Of a DNA stretch of 64,000 nt, positions 43,891 to 53,256 are shown piece after piece (within the stretch, counting starts at the first letter, position 1; each line of letters opens with the position of its first letter). A model generated the notes under the pieces. The model was given only the letters and a program-made list of their open reading frames with translations, was not told where the DNA came from and searched no databases. The stretch is from Sutcliffiella horikoshii (GTDB lineage Bacteria > Bacillota > Bacilli > Bacillales > Bacillaceae_I). The stretch is from contig NZ_CP082918.1 of NCBI RefSeq assembly GCF_019931755.1, positions 3,762,001 to 3,826,000 on the forward strand, read 5' to 3'. Position numbers and translations under genes: made by a program.

Positions 43891-44604
43891 TTAACTGCGA
43901 ACAAGCGTGTAGGAGGAAATATCCTTTGCACCGGCGTCTTTTAGGACTTTTGCCGCCATTCGTACTGTGGTTCCTGTTGTGTAGATGTCATCTATGAGGA
44001 GGATGCTTTTACCCTTTACCGGTTCTGGGTCTGGGACGTAGAAAGTATTCTCCCGTTCCATTCTCTCTTTTCGTGCTTTTTTTGATTGTTTTTCTGAGTT
44101 GAATCTGGAGAGTAGTTCTTCCGGCTTACCAGGTAAAAGCTCTGCCAAAAGAAGCGACTGATTAAAGCCACGGTCATATTTGCGATCTGCACTTAAGGGG
44201 ATGGGGACAAGAATAGGATTCTCTTTATTCCTTACCGCCTCAAACGTTTCACGGAACGCTTTCTTGAAACTTTTTACAAATGTGGCATCTCCGCGGAATT
44301 TATATCTCGCTAACACTTCTTTCATATGGTCATTGTAATGGTATACGGACCGGTTCCACTGGAGAAGTCCGGTTGCGGATAGATCGTTTTCCCATCTAAA
44401 ACAGTCGGAACAGAGATCTCCATGTCGATTGTCTAGTGCCACCATCGCCCACTCCCGACCACAAATTCTGCAGAGTTCTCCTGCGATTTTTTGAAAAGCA
44501 CTTTCACACTCCTCGCAAACAGGGTTATGCTTTTGTAATCCTAGGAATGCGGCCCATCCAAACAAAGAAGAAACATCACCATGACAAATCAAGCAATTCC
44601 TCAT
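43891..44604 (-). CDS. comFC: ComFC, competence phosphoribosyltransferase-like protein
   Basis: A 237-residue late-competence protein needed for DNA uptake. It has N-terminal zinc-binding Cys pairs (CLICH, CEEC, CRICG, CSDC) and a C-terminal PRTase motif ILLIDDIYTTGTTV. Its start overlaps the comFA stop by 4 nt (ATGA). B. subtilis has comFB between the two genes; here it is absent. Confidence 0.94.
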   Translation of the reverse strand: MRNCLICHGDVSSLFGWAAFLGLQKHNPVCEECESAFQKIAGELCRICGREWAMVALDNRHGDLCSDCFRWENDLSATGLLQWNRSVYHYNDHMKEVLARYKFRGDATFVKSFKKAFRETFEAVRNKENPILVPIPLSADRKYDRGFNQSLLLAELLPGKPEELLSRFNSEKQSKKARKERMERENTFYVPDPEPVKGKSILLIDDIYTTGTTVRMAAKVLKDAGAKDISSYTLVRS

Positions 44605-46094
44605 TGGAAGAAGCCTCCCTTTCGTGCTTGATAATTCATCTTTCTAATTTGGTCAACCGCGGCTACCATTTCATTTGTCTTACCGTAATGAAAAAAACGG
44701 ACGTCTCCACTCGGATATTGACTGCTGCGGCCAACCCTGCCAGCGATTTGCACGAGAGCACTTTCTGTAAAGACATCTTCCTCCGCTCCAAGCACTCCTA
44801 CTTGGACGTTTTCTACCGTCACGCCACGTTCTAGAATTGTTGTGGTTACTAGTATTTTTATTTTACCTTCTCGGAACATCGTTACCTTCTCTTTTCGTTC
44901 AGTGTCCTTTGAATGCACACCCGCTACGAGGTTTCCATGTTCCTGAGTTAAAATTTTCACTACTTTTTCTAAAAGAGCTATGTTGGGGACAAACAAGAAT
45001 ATAGGGCTTCCCTTTTCCATATGTTTTCTCACCCATACACGGACATTAGCCGGTAGCAGGCCTTTTAGGATTTTCCTTTCCCATTTCCCACACCACATTA
45101 GTGTAGGGACTGGCAGTGGTTGTTGGTGGTACCTAGCCGGAATTACCACTGATTCCAAACTCTTAGCACTGACTTCCCTCTGAATTTTTCTCGATGGAGT
45201 GGCACTTAAGTAGATAAGACTCCCTTCTTCTTTTCGTGCTTTTTTTTCTGCATACTCAAGCGTTGAATCTATGGAAAAAGGAAAGGCATCGACCTCGTCA
45301 ATGATGAGGGTATCAAATGCTCGGTAATAGCGGAGTAACTGGTGGGTCGTGGCGATGGTTAGTAAGGCATTTTTCGTTCTGTCTTCGCTGCCTCCATATA
45401 AAGTGACAACTTCGATGTTTGGAAAAACTTGTTTTAACCTTGGGGATAGTTCTAATACTACGTCCGTTCTTGGTGTGGCAATGCAAACACGGCCGCCTTT
45501 GCTTATTGCCGTTTCGATTCCCTTGAAAAGAACCTCGGTTTTTCCTGCCCCGCAAACTGCCCAGACGAGGAGAGATGTGTTGGACTGGATTGCTTTGACA
45601 ACTCGGTCGGAGGCGAGTTGCTGACCTTTGGAGAGTGTGCCTTCCCACGAGAGGTTTACATGTTGACCCATTGAGCGAGGCTGCGGTCCTATCCACGAGA
45701 TAAGCGGGGTGCATTCACTTACCCGTCCCATCATGATGCAATGGCGACAATAGGTGCACATTTGGTGACAGCGGGCACAGTTAAACGAAGCAAACAGGTT
45801 TTGATCATTGTTACCACATCGATTGCATTTGGTTCCTGTTTTGGTGGAGTGGATTCCATAATCCAGCTTTAAATATCCGTTTTGGTAATGCGTTTGGAGA
45901 GTGTCGTGGGTGAATGGGAGTTCGTCTGCTAAAAGTCTTTTGCAGGAGAGGAAGTGTTGGAGGTCTTGATTGAAGGGGAATGTTTCCTGGATGGGAGGTT
46001 GCTGAATATTAGGGATATCGGAGATTCTTCGGGTGTGGTCTGAGTTTTGGTTGGTGAATTTTATTATGTTATTCCTTGTTTGAGTGAAAAGCAT
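44601..46094 (-). CDS. comFA: ComFA, DNA-uptake helicase-like ATPase
   Basis: A 497-residue cytoplasmic DEAD-type ATPase that helps pull transforming DNA through the membrane. It has an N-terminal four-Cys zinc cluster (CNRCG ... CARCHQMCTYC), Walker A AVCGAGKTE, Walker B IIDEVDAFPF, and helicase motif VI in QIAGRVGRS. It begins at an ATG at 46094. Confidence 0.95.
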   Translation of the reverse strand: MLFTQTRNNIIKFTNQNSDHTRRISDIPNIQQPPIQETFPFNQDLQHFLSCKRLLADELPFTHDTLQTHYQNGYLKLDYGIHSTKTGTKCNRCGNNDQNLFASFNCARCHQMCTYCRHCIMMGRVSECTPLISWIGPQPRSMGQHVNLSWEGTLSKGQQLASDRVVKAIQSNTSLLVWAVCGAGKTEVLFKGIETAISKGGRVCIATPRTDVVLELSPRLKQVFPNIEVVTLYGGSEDRTKNALLTIATTHQLLRYYRAFDTLIIDEVDAFPFSIDSTLEYAEKKARKEEGSLIYLSATPSRKIQREVSAKSLESVVIPARYHQQPLPVPTLMWCGKWERKILKGLLPANVRVWVRKHMEKGSPIFLFVPNIALLEKVVKILTQEHGNLVAGVHSKDTERKEKVTMFREGKIKILVTTTILERGVTVENVQVGVLGAEEDVFTESALVQIAGRVGRSSQYPSGDVRFFHYGKTNEMVAAVDQIRKMNYQARKGGFFQ

Positions 46095-46133
46095 TAGTAT
46101 CCTCCTTGGATTCTGAATTTCAGTATTTGATGG

Positions 46134-46290
46134 GCTTCTTCTCCGCCCGTTTTGTTAATATTATTGGTGAAACGATCTGAGGAGCCCTCTCTAAGCCCGT
46201 TCTGCTACATTTTCGCTTCAAACGGTAACAGAGACGCCTTCTCTAAGACCGTTGTGTCAATTTTCACTGTCAAACGGTCACTGATATATA
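46134..46290. repeat. Tandem ~51-bp hairpin repeat, three units
   Basis: Three imperfect units (about 46134-46186, 46187-46237, 46238-46290) share CTTCTCTAAGNCCGTTNTG, then TTTTCNCTNCAAACGGT. CCGTT and AACGG in each unit are inverted, so each can fold into a hairpin. They lie between degV and comFA and differ in sequence from the array at 3732. Confidence 0.8.
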
Positions 46291-46298
46291 TAACAAAA

Positions 46299-46337
46299 AA
46301 GACACCCTAAGCAACTCCCTGCTCCTGATGTCTTTCC
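46299..46337 (-). terminator. degV terminator
   Basis: AAGACA and TGTCTT (minus strand) enclose an inner AGCA/TGCT stem and are followed by T6. Confidence 0.7.
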
Positions 46338-46363
46338 AATCTCGAAGTTGTATCTATAAAACC

Positions 46364-47206
46364 CTACCGCTTATACCACCCAAGCCCCAAAGCACCTTCA
46401 CCAAGATGCGTTCCTATTACCGGGCCGAAATAGCTCAAGAAGAACTCCACGTGAGGGTACTTCTGTTCAAGCTCTTTCTTCATCTCTTCTGCTTCTGCTT
46501 CACGATTCGCATGGATCACACACGCGCGCATCGGTACTCCCAAAGAAGCATCCTCATCAAACAGATCATGAATTCGCTTGACCGCTTTTTTACGAGTACG
46601 AATCTTCTCAAACGGAACGATTTTCGTATCGACAAAATGCAACAGCGGTTTGACCTGCAAAAGGCTTCCGACAATCGCTTGAGCGCTGCTTAGACGGCCA
46701 CCACGTTGTAAGTGAGAAAGGTCATCTACCATAAAGTAAGCACGGTCAGATTCTTTCATGACGTTCAGTCGCTCCATAATTTGCTCTGGGGACTTTCCTT
46801 CTGCGGCCAATTCCGCCGCTTCTAATGCGTAGAAGCCTTGGATCATGCAGCTGATCTCGGAATCAAATGCATACACATCAATTCCATCCACCATATCACC
46901 TGCTGCAACCGCACCTTGGTATGTGCCGCTAATGCCGCTTGAAAGATGAATGCTCACAACGGCGTCATAGTCCTTTGCAAGTTTTTCAAAAAGGGAAACA
47001 AACTCGCCGATTGCCGGTTGTGACGTGGATGGCAGTTCTCTGCTGTTTTTGACCTCTTCGTAAAATTGCTCTACTTTGATGTCAACTTCCTCTTGGTACG
47101 ATTCATTCCCGAAAATTACATTTAGCGGGATCATATGTATGTCATGCTTTTCGCGTAATTCTGCTGAGATGTAGGCAGTACTGTCTGTAACAATCGCCGT
47201 TTTCAT
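46364..47206 (-). CDS. degV: DegV-family fatty-acid-binding protein
   Basis: A 280-residue cytoplasmic protein of the FakB/DegV fold that presents fatty acids to a fatty acid kinase. N-terminal MKTAIVTDSTAYISAELRE and SIHLSSGISGTYQGA are family signatures. It lies downstream of degU, as in B. subtilis (yviA). Confidence 0.94.
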   Translation of the reverse strand: MKTAIVTDSTAYISAELREKHDIHMIPLNVIFGNESYQEEVDIKVEQFYEEVKNSRELPSTSQPAIGEFVSLFEKLAKDYDAVVSIHLSSGISGTYQGAVAAGDMVDGIDVYAFDSEISCMIQGFYALEAAELAAEGKSPEQIMERLNVMKESDRAYFMVDDLSHLQRGGRLSSAQAIVGSLLQVKPLLHFVDTKIVPFEKIRTRKKAVKRIHDLFDEDASLGVPMRACVIHANREAEAEEMKKELEQKYPHVEFFLSYFGPVIGTHLGEGALGLGWYKR

Positions 47207-47363
47207 ATTGTAGACCTTCCTTATACTAAAGTATTTCTATTATCTATTATAGATTGTACATGAAACGCCAATAAGTTTCATCTATTGTTTGTTTTTTATT
47301 GGGAAAGGACAAGCCTCACACCAAAACCCCACAAAAAAACCCTGGAGAACTAAATCCCCAAGG

Positions 47364-48083
47364 CTACCTAACCTCTACCCAGCCATTCTTGATTGCTACA
47401 ACAACAGCTTGTGTACGGTCATTTACATTCATTTTTTGAAGGATGTTACTTACATGGTTTTTAACCGTCTTTTCACTGATGAATAATGCTTCCCCGATTG
47501 CCTTGTTGCTCTTTCCGTCAGCCAACAGCTGCAGCACTTCGCATTCTCGACGAGTCAACAAGTGAAGCGGGCGGCGAATTTCAATCTGTTGATACGTTGT
47601 TGCCGTCGAGCCGCCACCATTGCTTCCACGTGAGCCGCTTCGCACACCATTTTCCGTTAAGCGACGGTATTCCCTTACAAGGTTATGCGTTACTTTCGGG
47701 TGAAGATAAGACCCGCCATCAGCAACCACCTTAACTGCATCCACTAATGCATCGGCATCCATCTCTTTTAAAAGATAGCCGCGTGCACCTGTTTGCAGTG
47801 CGTGTGTAACGTAATTCTCATCATCATGAATGGATAGTACGATGACCTTTGCTTCCGCGTTTGCTTCCACTAAACGTCTTGTAGCCTCCACACCATTTAC
47901 TTTTGGCATGTTGATGTCCATGATGATGACGTCTGGATCATGCTTTTCCATTAGTTCCAGCGCTTCTTCTCCATCGTCACCTTCTGCCACAACGTGAAAG
48001 TTTGTTTCAAAATCAAGAATGCGTTTAACTCCTTCACGGAAAAGCTGATGATCATCAATAATCACGATTTTTGTCGTATCCAT
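47364..48083 (-). CDS. degU: DegU, NarL/FixJ-family response regulator
   Basis: A 239-residue regulator of degradative enzymes, competence and motility. The receiver domain has the acidic pair D-D (IIDDHQLFR), phospho-acceptor Asp in VIIMDINMP, and Lys in YLLKEMD; the C-terminal LuxR-type helix-turn-helix is [20 protein letters not shown]. The linker holds a Gly/Ser-rich stretch (about residues 150-163). ATG 48083 was chosen because GGGAGG lies 9 nt upstream. It starts after degS. Confidence 0.96.
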   Translation of the reverse strand: MDTTKIVIIDDHQLFREGVKRILDFETNFHVVAEGDDGEEALELMEKHDPDVIIMDINMPKVNGVEATRRLVEANAEAKVIVLSIHDDENYVTHALQTGARGYLLKEMDADALVDAVKVVADGGSYLHPKVTHNLVREYRRLTENGVRSGSRGSNGGGSTATTYQQIEIRRPLHLLTRRECEVLQLLADGKSNKAIGEALFISEKTVKNHVSNILQKMNVNDRTQAVVVAIKNGWVEVR

Positions 48084-48108
48084 TCCTCTCATCCTCCCAA
48101 ATACATCT

Positions 48109-49251
48109 TTAGCCTAACGGAATTTTGATGAAGACGGTGGTTCCTTTGCCAGAGGAGGATTGGATGTCCATTTCTCCGCTGATCAGTTCCACTCTTTCTC
48201 TCATTCCAATTAAACCAAACGACTTTTCTTTTTTTTCTGTCGTATCAAATCCTACTCCGTCATCTTTTACAATGACAATGATATGGGTAGGTTTCACTTC
48301 TAATTTTACATAGATGGAGCTTGCCTCAGCATGCTTTATGGCATTTGTCAGCGACTCCTGTACAAGACGGAACACTGCTACCTCAAGGTTCGAGGAAATA
48401 CGGTGTTCCACTCCGAGGTTCATAAATTCAATCTGCGGATATCCATTATGATAATCCTCGATAGTCGAAATATATTTCTTTAAAGTAGGCACTAACCCAA
48501 GATCGTCGAGTGCCATTGGTCGAAGGTCGTAAATAATCCTTCGCACTTCATATAGAGCGGAGCGCACCATTACTTTCAGGGAGCGGATCTCTGAAAGAGC
48601 TTCCCCAGGGCCCCGCTCCCGGAAAGTCCGGTCAATCAAATCGGAGCGCATCATCACATTGGCCAGCATTTGCGCCGGTCCATCATGAATCTCTCGAGAA
48701 AGACGCCTGCGTTCCTCCTCTTGCGCTTCCATGATTTTAAAGCCAAAATCACGTTTCTCAGAGGCATCGGCAATCATCTGGCCTACTTGCTGAAGATCTC
48801 CTGTGACGTAATTTAAAATCACGGACACTTGACTAACAAGGCGATCTGCTTTCGTAATGGTTTCTTCAAGATTCAAAAGCCTGCGTTCAATCTCATTTCT
48901 TCGGTTGCGAAGCTGGGCCTCTTTTTGCGAAATTGTATGAAGCTCCAGTTGCAGCTCATGTGCATGGTCATATGCTTGTCTAATTTGATCTTCTGTATAA
49001 TTTTTAAACTGTCTGCTCACTTCTGAAAGACGGTTTCTTGCATGCCGGACCTGAACCTCCAGCTTGTCCTGTTTATGGATAAGCTGTGCCACTTCCAGCT
49101 TGACCGCATTCAATTCTTTTCCGAGGTTCTCAAATTCCTTGCGGGAGCTTTCCCCGATTTCAAAAATCTCGTCCTTACTCACTTCAACGGTTTTCACCAT
49201 CTGTTCAATAATCATGTCTAATTGTTTAGAGTTTATAACTTTCCGAGACAT
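48109..49251 (-). CDS. degS: DegS, cytoplasmic sensor histidine kinase
   Basis: A 380-residue soluble HisKA_3-type kinase that phosphorylates DegU. It has a long N-terminal coiled-coil sensor region, the phospho-acceptor His in [14 protein letters not shown], and HATPase_c motifs DDGVGFD and [12 protein letters not shown]. The divergent gap to yvyE (49252-49608, ~357 bp) carries no gene; I see AT-rich promoter-like DNA only. Confidence 0.97.
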   Translation of the reverse strand: MSRKVINSKQLDMIIEQMVKTVEVSKDEIFEIGESSRKEFENLGKELNAVKLEVAQLIHKQDKLEVQVRHARNRLSEVSRQFKNYTEDQIRQAYDHAHELQLELHTISQKEAQLRNRRNEIERRLLNLEETITKADRLVSQVSVILNYVTGDLQQVGQMIADASEKRDFGFKIMEAQEEERRRLSREIHDGPAQMLANVMMRSDLIDRTFRERGPGEALSEIRSLKVMVRSALYEVRRIIYDLRPMALDDLGLVPTLKKYISTIEDYHNGYPQIEFMNLGVEHRISSNLEVAVFRLVQESLTNAIKHAEASSIYVKLEVKPTHIIVIVKDDGVGFDTTEKKEKSFGLIGMRERVELISGEMDIQSSSGKGTTVFIKIPLG

Positions 49252-49608
49252 AGGACATCCTCCAAAAGACCCTGTATTCTTAAAAGAATATCGCGAATAC
49301 TTCTTTATTGTTATAGTACATTATACCCAAAAGGAAGAAAGACACTATATGCTATATCATTCCAAATCTTCCAAACCTTTGTGGGGGTACCTGTCGAATA
49401 TTGTCCACACTTTATTATATCGGACCAAAGTTTTACTTGTATAACATTATTATTACAATCGGATTAAACTTTGTCGATTTTTGCCACTAAAAGGAGTTAT
49501 GGACTATATTTTATTTGATGTCCCTTCACCCAGCACTTATAATAGATGGAGTATGGCTTATTTTTATCATCATACAAAAGTGCCAATCATTAAAGGAGAG
49601 TTGTCAGA

Positions 49609-50244
49609 TTGCTATCTCACTACTATACCGTAAAAGGCCAAGGAGAGCATGAAATTACCATTCAAAAATCAAGATTCATCGCTCACATAGCCCGTGCAAC
49701 AACTGAAGAAGAAGCCCAAAGCTTCATCCAAGAGATAAAAAAGAAGCACTGGGATGCAACCCACAACTGCTCTGCCTATATGATCGGAGAAAATAATCAG
49801 ATTCAAAAGGCCAACGACGACGGTGAACCAAGCGGCACTGCAGGCGTTCCCATCCTCGAAGTCCTTAAGAAAAAAGATCTAAAAGACACTGTAGTAGTCA
49901 TTACCCGATATTTCGGCGGCATTAAACTAGGTGCAGGAGGACTTATCCGCGCTTACGGAAAAGCCACTTCAGAAGGAATTGCTGCAACAGGAATGGTAGA
50001 ACGAAAATTAGTGCAAATTATGCATACAAACGTCGAGTACACATTACTAGGAAAAATAGAAAATGAATTACGTTCTTCAGCCATACACCTCTTGAAAAAC
50101 ATTCATTATCTCGAGGACGTAACGTTTGACGTGTATGTCGAAGAAGATAAATGTCAGGCTTACCTGGAATGGATGATAGACCTAACAAATGGAAAAGCAG
50201 AAACCACTCCTGGAGATCGTCTATACCTTGAACAGGACGTGTAA
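49609..50244 (+). CDS. yvyE: YvyE, IMPACT/YigZ-family protein
   Basis: A 211-residue protein of the UPF0029/IMPACT family with an N-terminal UPF0029 domain (HNCSAYMIGENNQIQKANDD, GEPSGTAGVPILE, RYFGGIKLGAGGLIRAYG) and a C-terminal DUF1949 domain. The family is linked to translation or proline-peptide metabolism, but the bacterial role is unclear. The TTG at 49609 lies 10 nt after GGAG. It precedes tagV by 24 bp. Confidence 0.93.
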   Translation: MLSHYYTVKGQGEHEITIQKSRFIAHIARATTEEEAQSFIQEIKKKHWDATHNCSAYMIGENNQIQKANDDGEPSGTAGVPILEVLKKKDLKDTVVVITRYFGGIKLGAGGLIRAYGKATSEGIAATGMVERKLVQIMHTNVEYTLLGKIENELRSSAIHLLKNIHYLEDVTFDVYVEEDKCQAYLEWMIDLTNGKAETTPGDRLYLEQDV

Positions 50245-50268
50245 ATTTATTATAGAGGAGATATAACA

Positions 50269-51264
50269 TTGGTTAATTCTAGATATGAAAAGAAAAAGAG
50301 GAAAGGGAAAAGGTTAAAAAGAGTACTACTCGTCTTTTTAACACTTTTCTTAGCTGTAGTTGCATACGGTGGCTACCTTTTGTTTGAAACATACCAAGCC
50401 GCAAATAATGCTTATACAGAGTTGGACAGAGAAAAATCTAAGTATCGGGACAAAGAGGTGGAAATTAACAAAGATCCATTCTCCGTCTTAATTATGGGAA
50501 TAGAGGATTACTCTTCCGGAGGAGAAAACGGCCGTACAGATACTTTGATTGTCGCAACACTGAATCCAAAAGAAAAAACAATGAAATTATTAAGTATCCC
50601 TCGTGATACTTTAGTGTATTATGAGCATCTTGGATATGAATCAAGGATAAACCATGCTCATGCATATGGCGGAAAAGAAATGACAATTGAAAAAGTGGAA
50701 GAATTACTTGAGGTTCCAATCGATTACTATTCAACTGTTAACTTTGAAGGTTTTAAGAATGTAATTGACATTATTGGCGGAGTAGAAGTAGAAGTACCTT
50801 TCGACTTTACAGAAAAATCTGATGTAGATAATTCCCTTCTTCAGTTTACAGAAGGTCCTATGAACTTAGACGGTGAGGAAGCTCTTGCATATGCTCGTAT
50901 GAGAAAGCAGGATCCTCGTGGAGACTTTGGCCGTAATGATAGACAGAAACAGATTATCCAGGCTGCAATGAGCGAAATGCTTAAGCCTGGAAACCTGTTA
51001 AAAGTGGATGACATCGCAAAGGAAATGGGCGATAATGTACAAACTAACATTCGAGTTTCAGAAGGAATCGGTTTAAGCAAATTGTATGCAGGCTTTAATT
51101 CGTCTAGCATGGAAAACGTAACGCTTGAAGGTTCGGATGATACAAGTACAGGAGCATACTATTTTATTCCTTATGAGGAGAGTATTTTGGAAGTGAGAAG
51201 TATTCTTAAACAGCATCTCGAGATTGAAGATGCTACTGCCCAGACAGAAGAAACGACTGAATAA
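50269..51264 (+). CDS. tagV: LytR-CpsA-Psr family protein, TagV-like
   Basis: A 331-residue membrane-anchored LCP enzyme that transfers wall teichoic acid or other glycopolymers to peptidoglycan. It has one N-terminal transmembrane helix (~20-40) and the LCP domain with NGRTDTLIVATLNP, SIPRDTLV and the Arg-rich FGRNDRQKQII. In B. subtilis TagTUV act redundantly. Its position next to yvyE and tagO favours TagV over TagU. TTG start at 50269 after GAGGAG. Confidence 0.9.
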   Translation: MVNSRYEKKKRKGKRLKRVLLVFLTLFLAVVAYGGYLLFETYQAANNAYTELDREKSKYRDKEVEINKDPFSVLIMGIEDYSSGGENGRTDTLIVATLNPKEKTMKLLSIPRDTLVYYEHLGYESRINHAHAYGGKEMTIEKVEELLEVPIDYYSTVNFEGFKNVIDIIGGVEVEVPFDFTEKSDVDNSLLQFTEGPMNLDGEEALAYARMRKQDPRGDFGRNDRQKQIIQAAMSEMLKPGNLLKVDDIAKEMGDNVQTNIRVSEGIGLSKLYAGFNSSSMENVTLEGSDDTSTGAYYFIPYEESILEVRSILKQHLEIEDATAQTEETTE

Positions 51265-51300
51265 GGAAAAAAGACCTTGGATATGCTCCAAAATCTTTCA

Positions 51301-51331
51301 GGCTGTCGAGAAAGTCTCGACAGCCGTTTTT
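51301..51331 (+). terminator. tagV terminator
   Basis: GGCTGTCGAGA and TCTCGACAGCC are perfect inverted repeats around AAG, followed by a T-rich run. Confidence 0.9.
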
Positions 51332-51404
51332 ATATTCATTAACTTTAACAAATTACCGCGTTAATGTTTTATAATATATGTAGTATACATATGCGGTGAT
51401 TATA

Positions 51405-51612
51405 TTGTTTAGCACAAGAAATACAACCCAAAATGAAGTTGAATTTGTCTCGATTGAAGACTTGTCCCCCAAGATCATCTGCGCATAAAAATTGATAAGT
51501 ACATTGATTTTCCCCTTCATCCTTGACCGCATACGTTCCTACTACTTCGAAGATAGTGCTGACCTTCCCCTTACTCGGGAAGATCTTTATGGTCTTTGTC
51601 TCACACACAATA
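51405..51612 (+). pseudogene. IS1182-family transposase remnant (N-terminal part)
   Basis: Reading the plus strand across frame changes gives LFSTRNTTQNEVEFVSIEDL, then DHLRIKIDKYID, then FILDRIRSYYFEDS. These match the N-terminus of IS1182-type transposases in order. At least two frameshifts and loss of the rest make it non-functional. No inverted terminal repeats were recognised. It lies between convergent tagV and tagO, a neutral gap. Confidence 0.65.
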
Positions 51613-51645
51613 AAAAAGCGCCAAACCCAACTGAGGGTCTGGCAC
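51612..51645 (-). terminator. tagO terminator
   Basis: GTGCCAGACCC and GGGTTTGGCGC (minus strand, near-perfect) form a stem around TCAGTT, followed by T6. Confidence 0.85.
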
Positions 51646-51693
51646 TGACATCTATCATTCTATCAATATTTAGTTAGGTGACTCAAGTATTCA

Positions 51694-52755
51694 TTAATGT
51701 CTTCCAAATACTTTCCTGTAGAACTTCATAAACGGCTTGTTCTGTCCATTAAAGATGCCTACAAGTTCTGCAATAAACTGGATTAAGATGATAAGCAGTA
51801 CGGTAATTAAAATCGTACCCCAGATGGTCGCAGAAGTTAGGAAGATTGCACATGCTGCAAAGATGATACCAAATCCGTAAATGACAAGCACCGTATTCCT
51901 ATGGGACAAACCGGAAGCAAGCAACCTGTGATGTAAATGACTTTTATCAGGTGCTGAAATTGGTTGCTTGTTCAAGATTCGGCGAATAATTGCAAATGCT
52001 GTATCGAATACTGGCACACCGAGGATAATAATCGGGATGACAAAACTGAAAAGTGTCACACTTTTATATAGCCCCAGTAGTGATAATACGGAAATGCAAT
52101 AACCTAAAAACAATGCCCCGGTATCTCCCATGAAAATTTTGGCTGGGTGGAAATTATAAAACAGGAAGCCAATGGTGCTACCCAAGATAATAAGGGATAG
52201 GGTCAAGATTAACTCTTTACCGCCGAGACCTGCAATTACTGCAATGGTGCCAATGGCAATAGTGGAGATACCTGCCGCAAGCCCATCCAACCCGTCAATT
52301 AGGTTGATCGCATTTGTGATTCCGACAATCCAAAGAATCGTGATAGGGATGGACAACCAGCCTAATTCAAGGCGTTCTACGATGAACGGAATGGTAATGA
52401 AGTCAATTTTAAGGCCTGTATAAACGATAACACCTGCTGCTGCAATTTGGCCAAGAAGTTTTGTTCTCGCTTTTAGTTCATATTTATCATCAAAGATTCC
52501 AATCAGGACGATAATCAATGCTCCAATGGTAATTCCGGTGATTCTTTGGTCATAAAGACCAACAAATATATATCCTACAACAACACCAATGAAGATGGCG
52601 AGACCTCCTAAGCGAGGCATGATCTTCTGGTGGACTTTACGATGGTTCGGTTTATCGGTTGCTCCAATATAATGAGCGAATTTTATGACCAATGGCGTGA
52701 TAACGAGGACAGTGATGAATGACACTACGAAAGCGAGTATTAGTTGTATATCCAT
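51694..52755 (-). CDS. tagO: TagO, undecaprenyl-phosphate GlcNAc-1-phosphate transferase
   Basis: The first enzyme of wall teichoic acid synthesis, transferring GlcNAc-1-P to undecaprenyl phosphate. The 353-residue protein has about 11 transmembrane segments and family motifs GIFDDKYELK, GITNAINLIDGLDGLAAG and FHPAKIFMGDTGALFLGY. The ATG at 52755 is preferred, 6 nt after AGGTG; an in-frame GTG at 52764 is an alternative. The ~500-bp gap upstream (52756-53256) holds no gene I can support, only AT-rich DNA and the next gene's terminator. Confidence 0.95.
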   Translation of the reverse strand: MDIQLILAFVVSFITVLVITPLVIKFAHYIGATDKPNHRKVHQKIMPRLGGLAIFIGVVVGYIFVGLYDQRITGITIGALIIVLIGIFDDKYELKARTKLLGQIAAAGVIVYTGLKIDFITIPFIVERLELGWLSIPITILWIVGITNAINLIDGLDGLAAGISTIAIGTIAVIAGLGGKELILTLSLIILGSTIGFLFYNFHPAKIFMGDTGALFLGYCISVLSLLGLYKSVTLFSFVIPIIILGVPVFDTAFAIIRRILNKQPISAPDKSHLHHRLLASGLSHRNTVLVIYGFGIIFAACAIFLTSATIWGTILITVLLIILIQFIAELVGIFNGQNKPFMKFYRKVFGRH

Positions 52756-53207
52756 TGTTGTCACCTAATTTCTTGTTCTTATTTTTAGCATTTCAAATTT
52801 GCGGAACAAACATGTCTAGTTTAATTATCCAATTGCTTGTATCGCATCCTTTGTCATTTTAACAGATATATTATTTATTGAAAATATAATCGTGTAAATG
52901 TAATAGTAGGTGTCCTTTGTTGTAATATGAATGACTTATTGCGTAATACAGTACCTAAATCTCACGTATTTATTGAGTCATATACCCCAAAACTCGTTTT
53001 TGAACGCCAATTGTATGCATAATTTACAAAACACCATACAAACTAAAAAATCTTAGCTTCTCTATTTGAGAATAAACTTACCGATTTCGTTTCACTGTTT
53101 TAAATTTTGACTCAATGGAGCTTTCAGTATGTTTTTCTGCATTTTAGCAATGATACTAATTATGTTTACCTTTACTTTTCATTAACATTCATTACATAAA
53201 CAAACAA

Positions 53208-53232
53208 ATGGCTATCGAAAATCGATAGCCAT
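53208..53232 (-). terminator. Terminator of the S8/CWB2 gene
   Basis: ATGGCTATCGA and TCGATAGCCAT are perfect inverted repeats around AAA, followed by TTTGTTTG on the minus strand. Confidence 0.85.
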
Positions 53233-53256
53233 CAACATAATTAATCTTATTAAATA

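Noticed and set aside
46134..46290. CRISPR array
   Set aside because: Whole ~51-bp units are similar, with no variable spacers between fixed repeats.
51369..51608. Minus-strand 79-codon ORF between tagV and tagO
   Set aside because: The plus strand encodes a recognisable transposase fossil here; the minus frame has no ribosome-binding site.
52765..53207. Possible small RNA or riboswitch in the long gap before tagO
   Set aside because: No conserved motif, hairpin with T-run or ORF was found; only AT-rich DNA.
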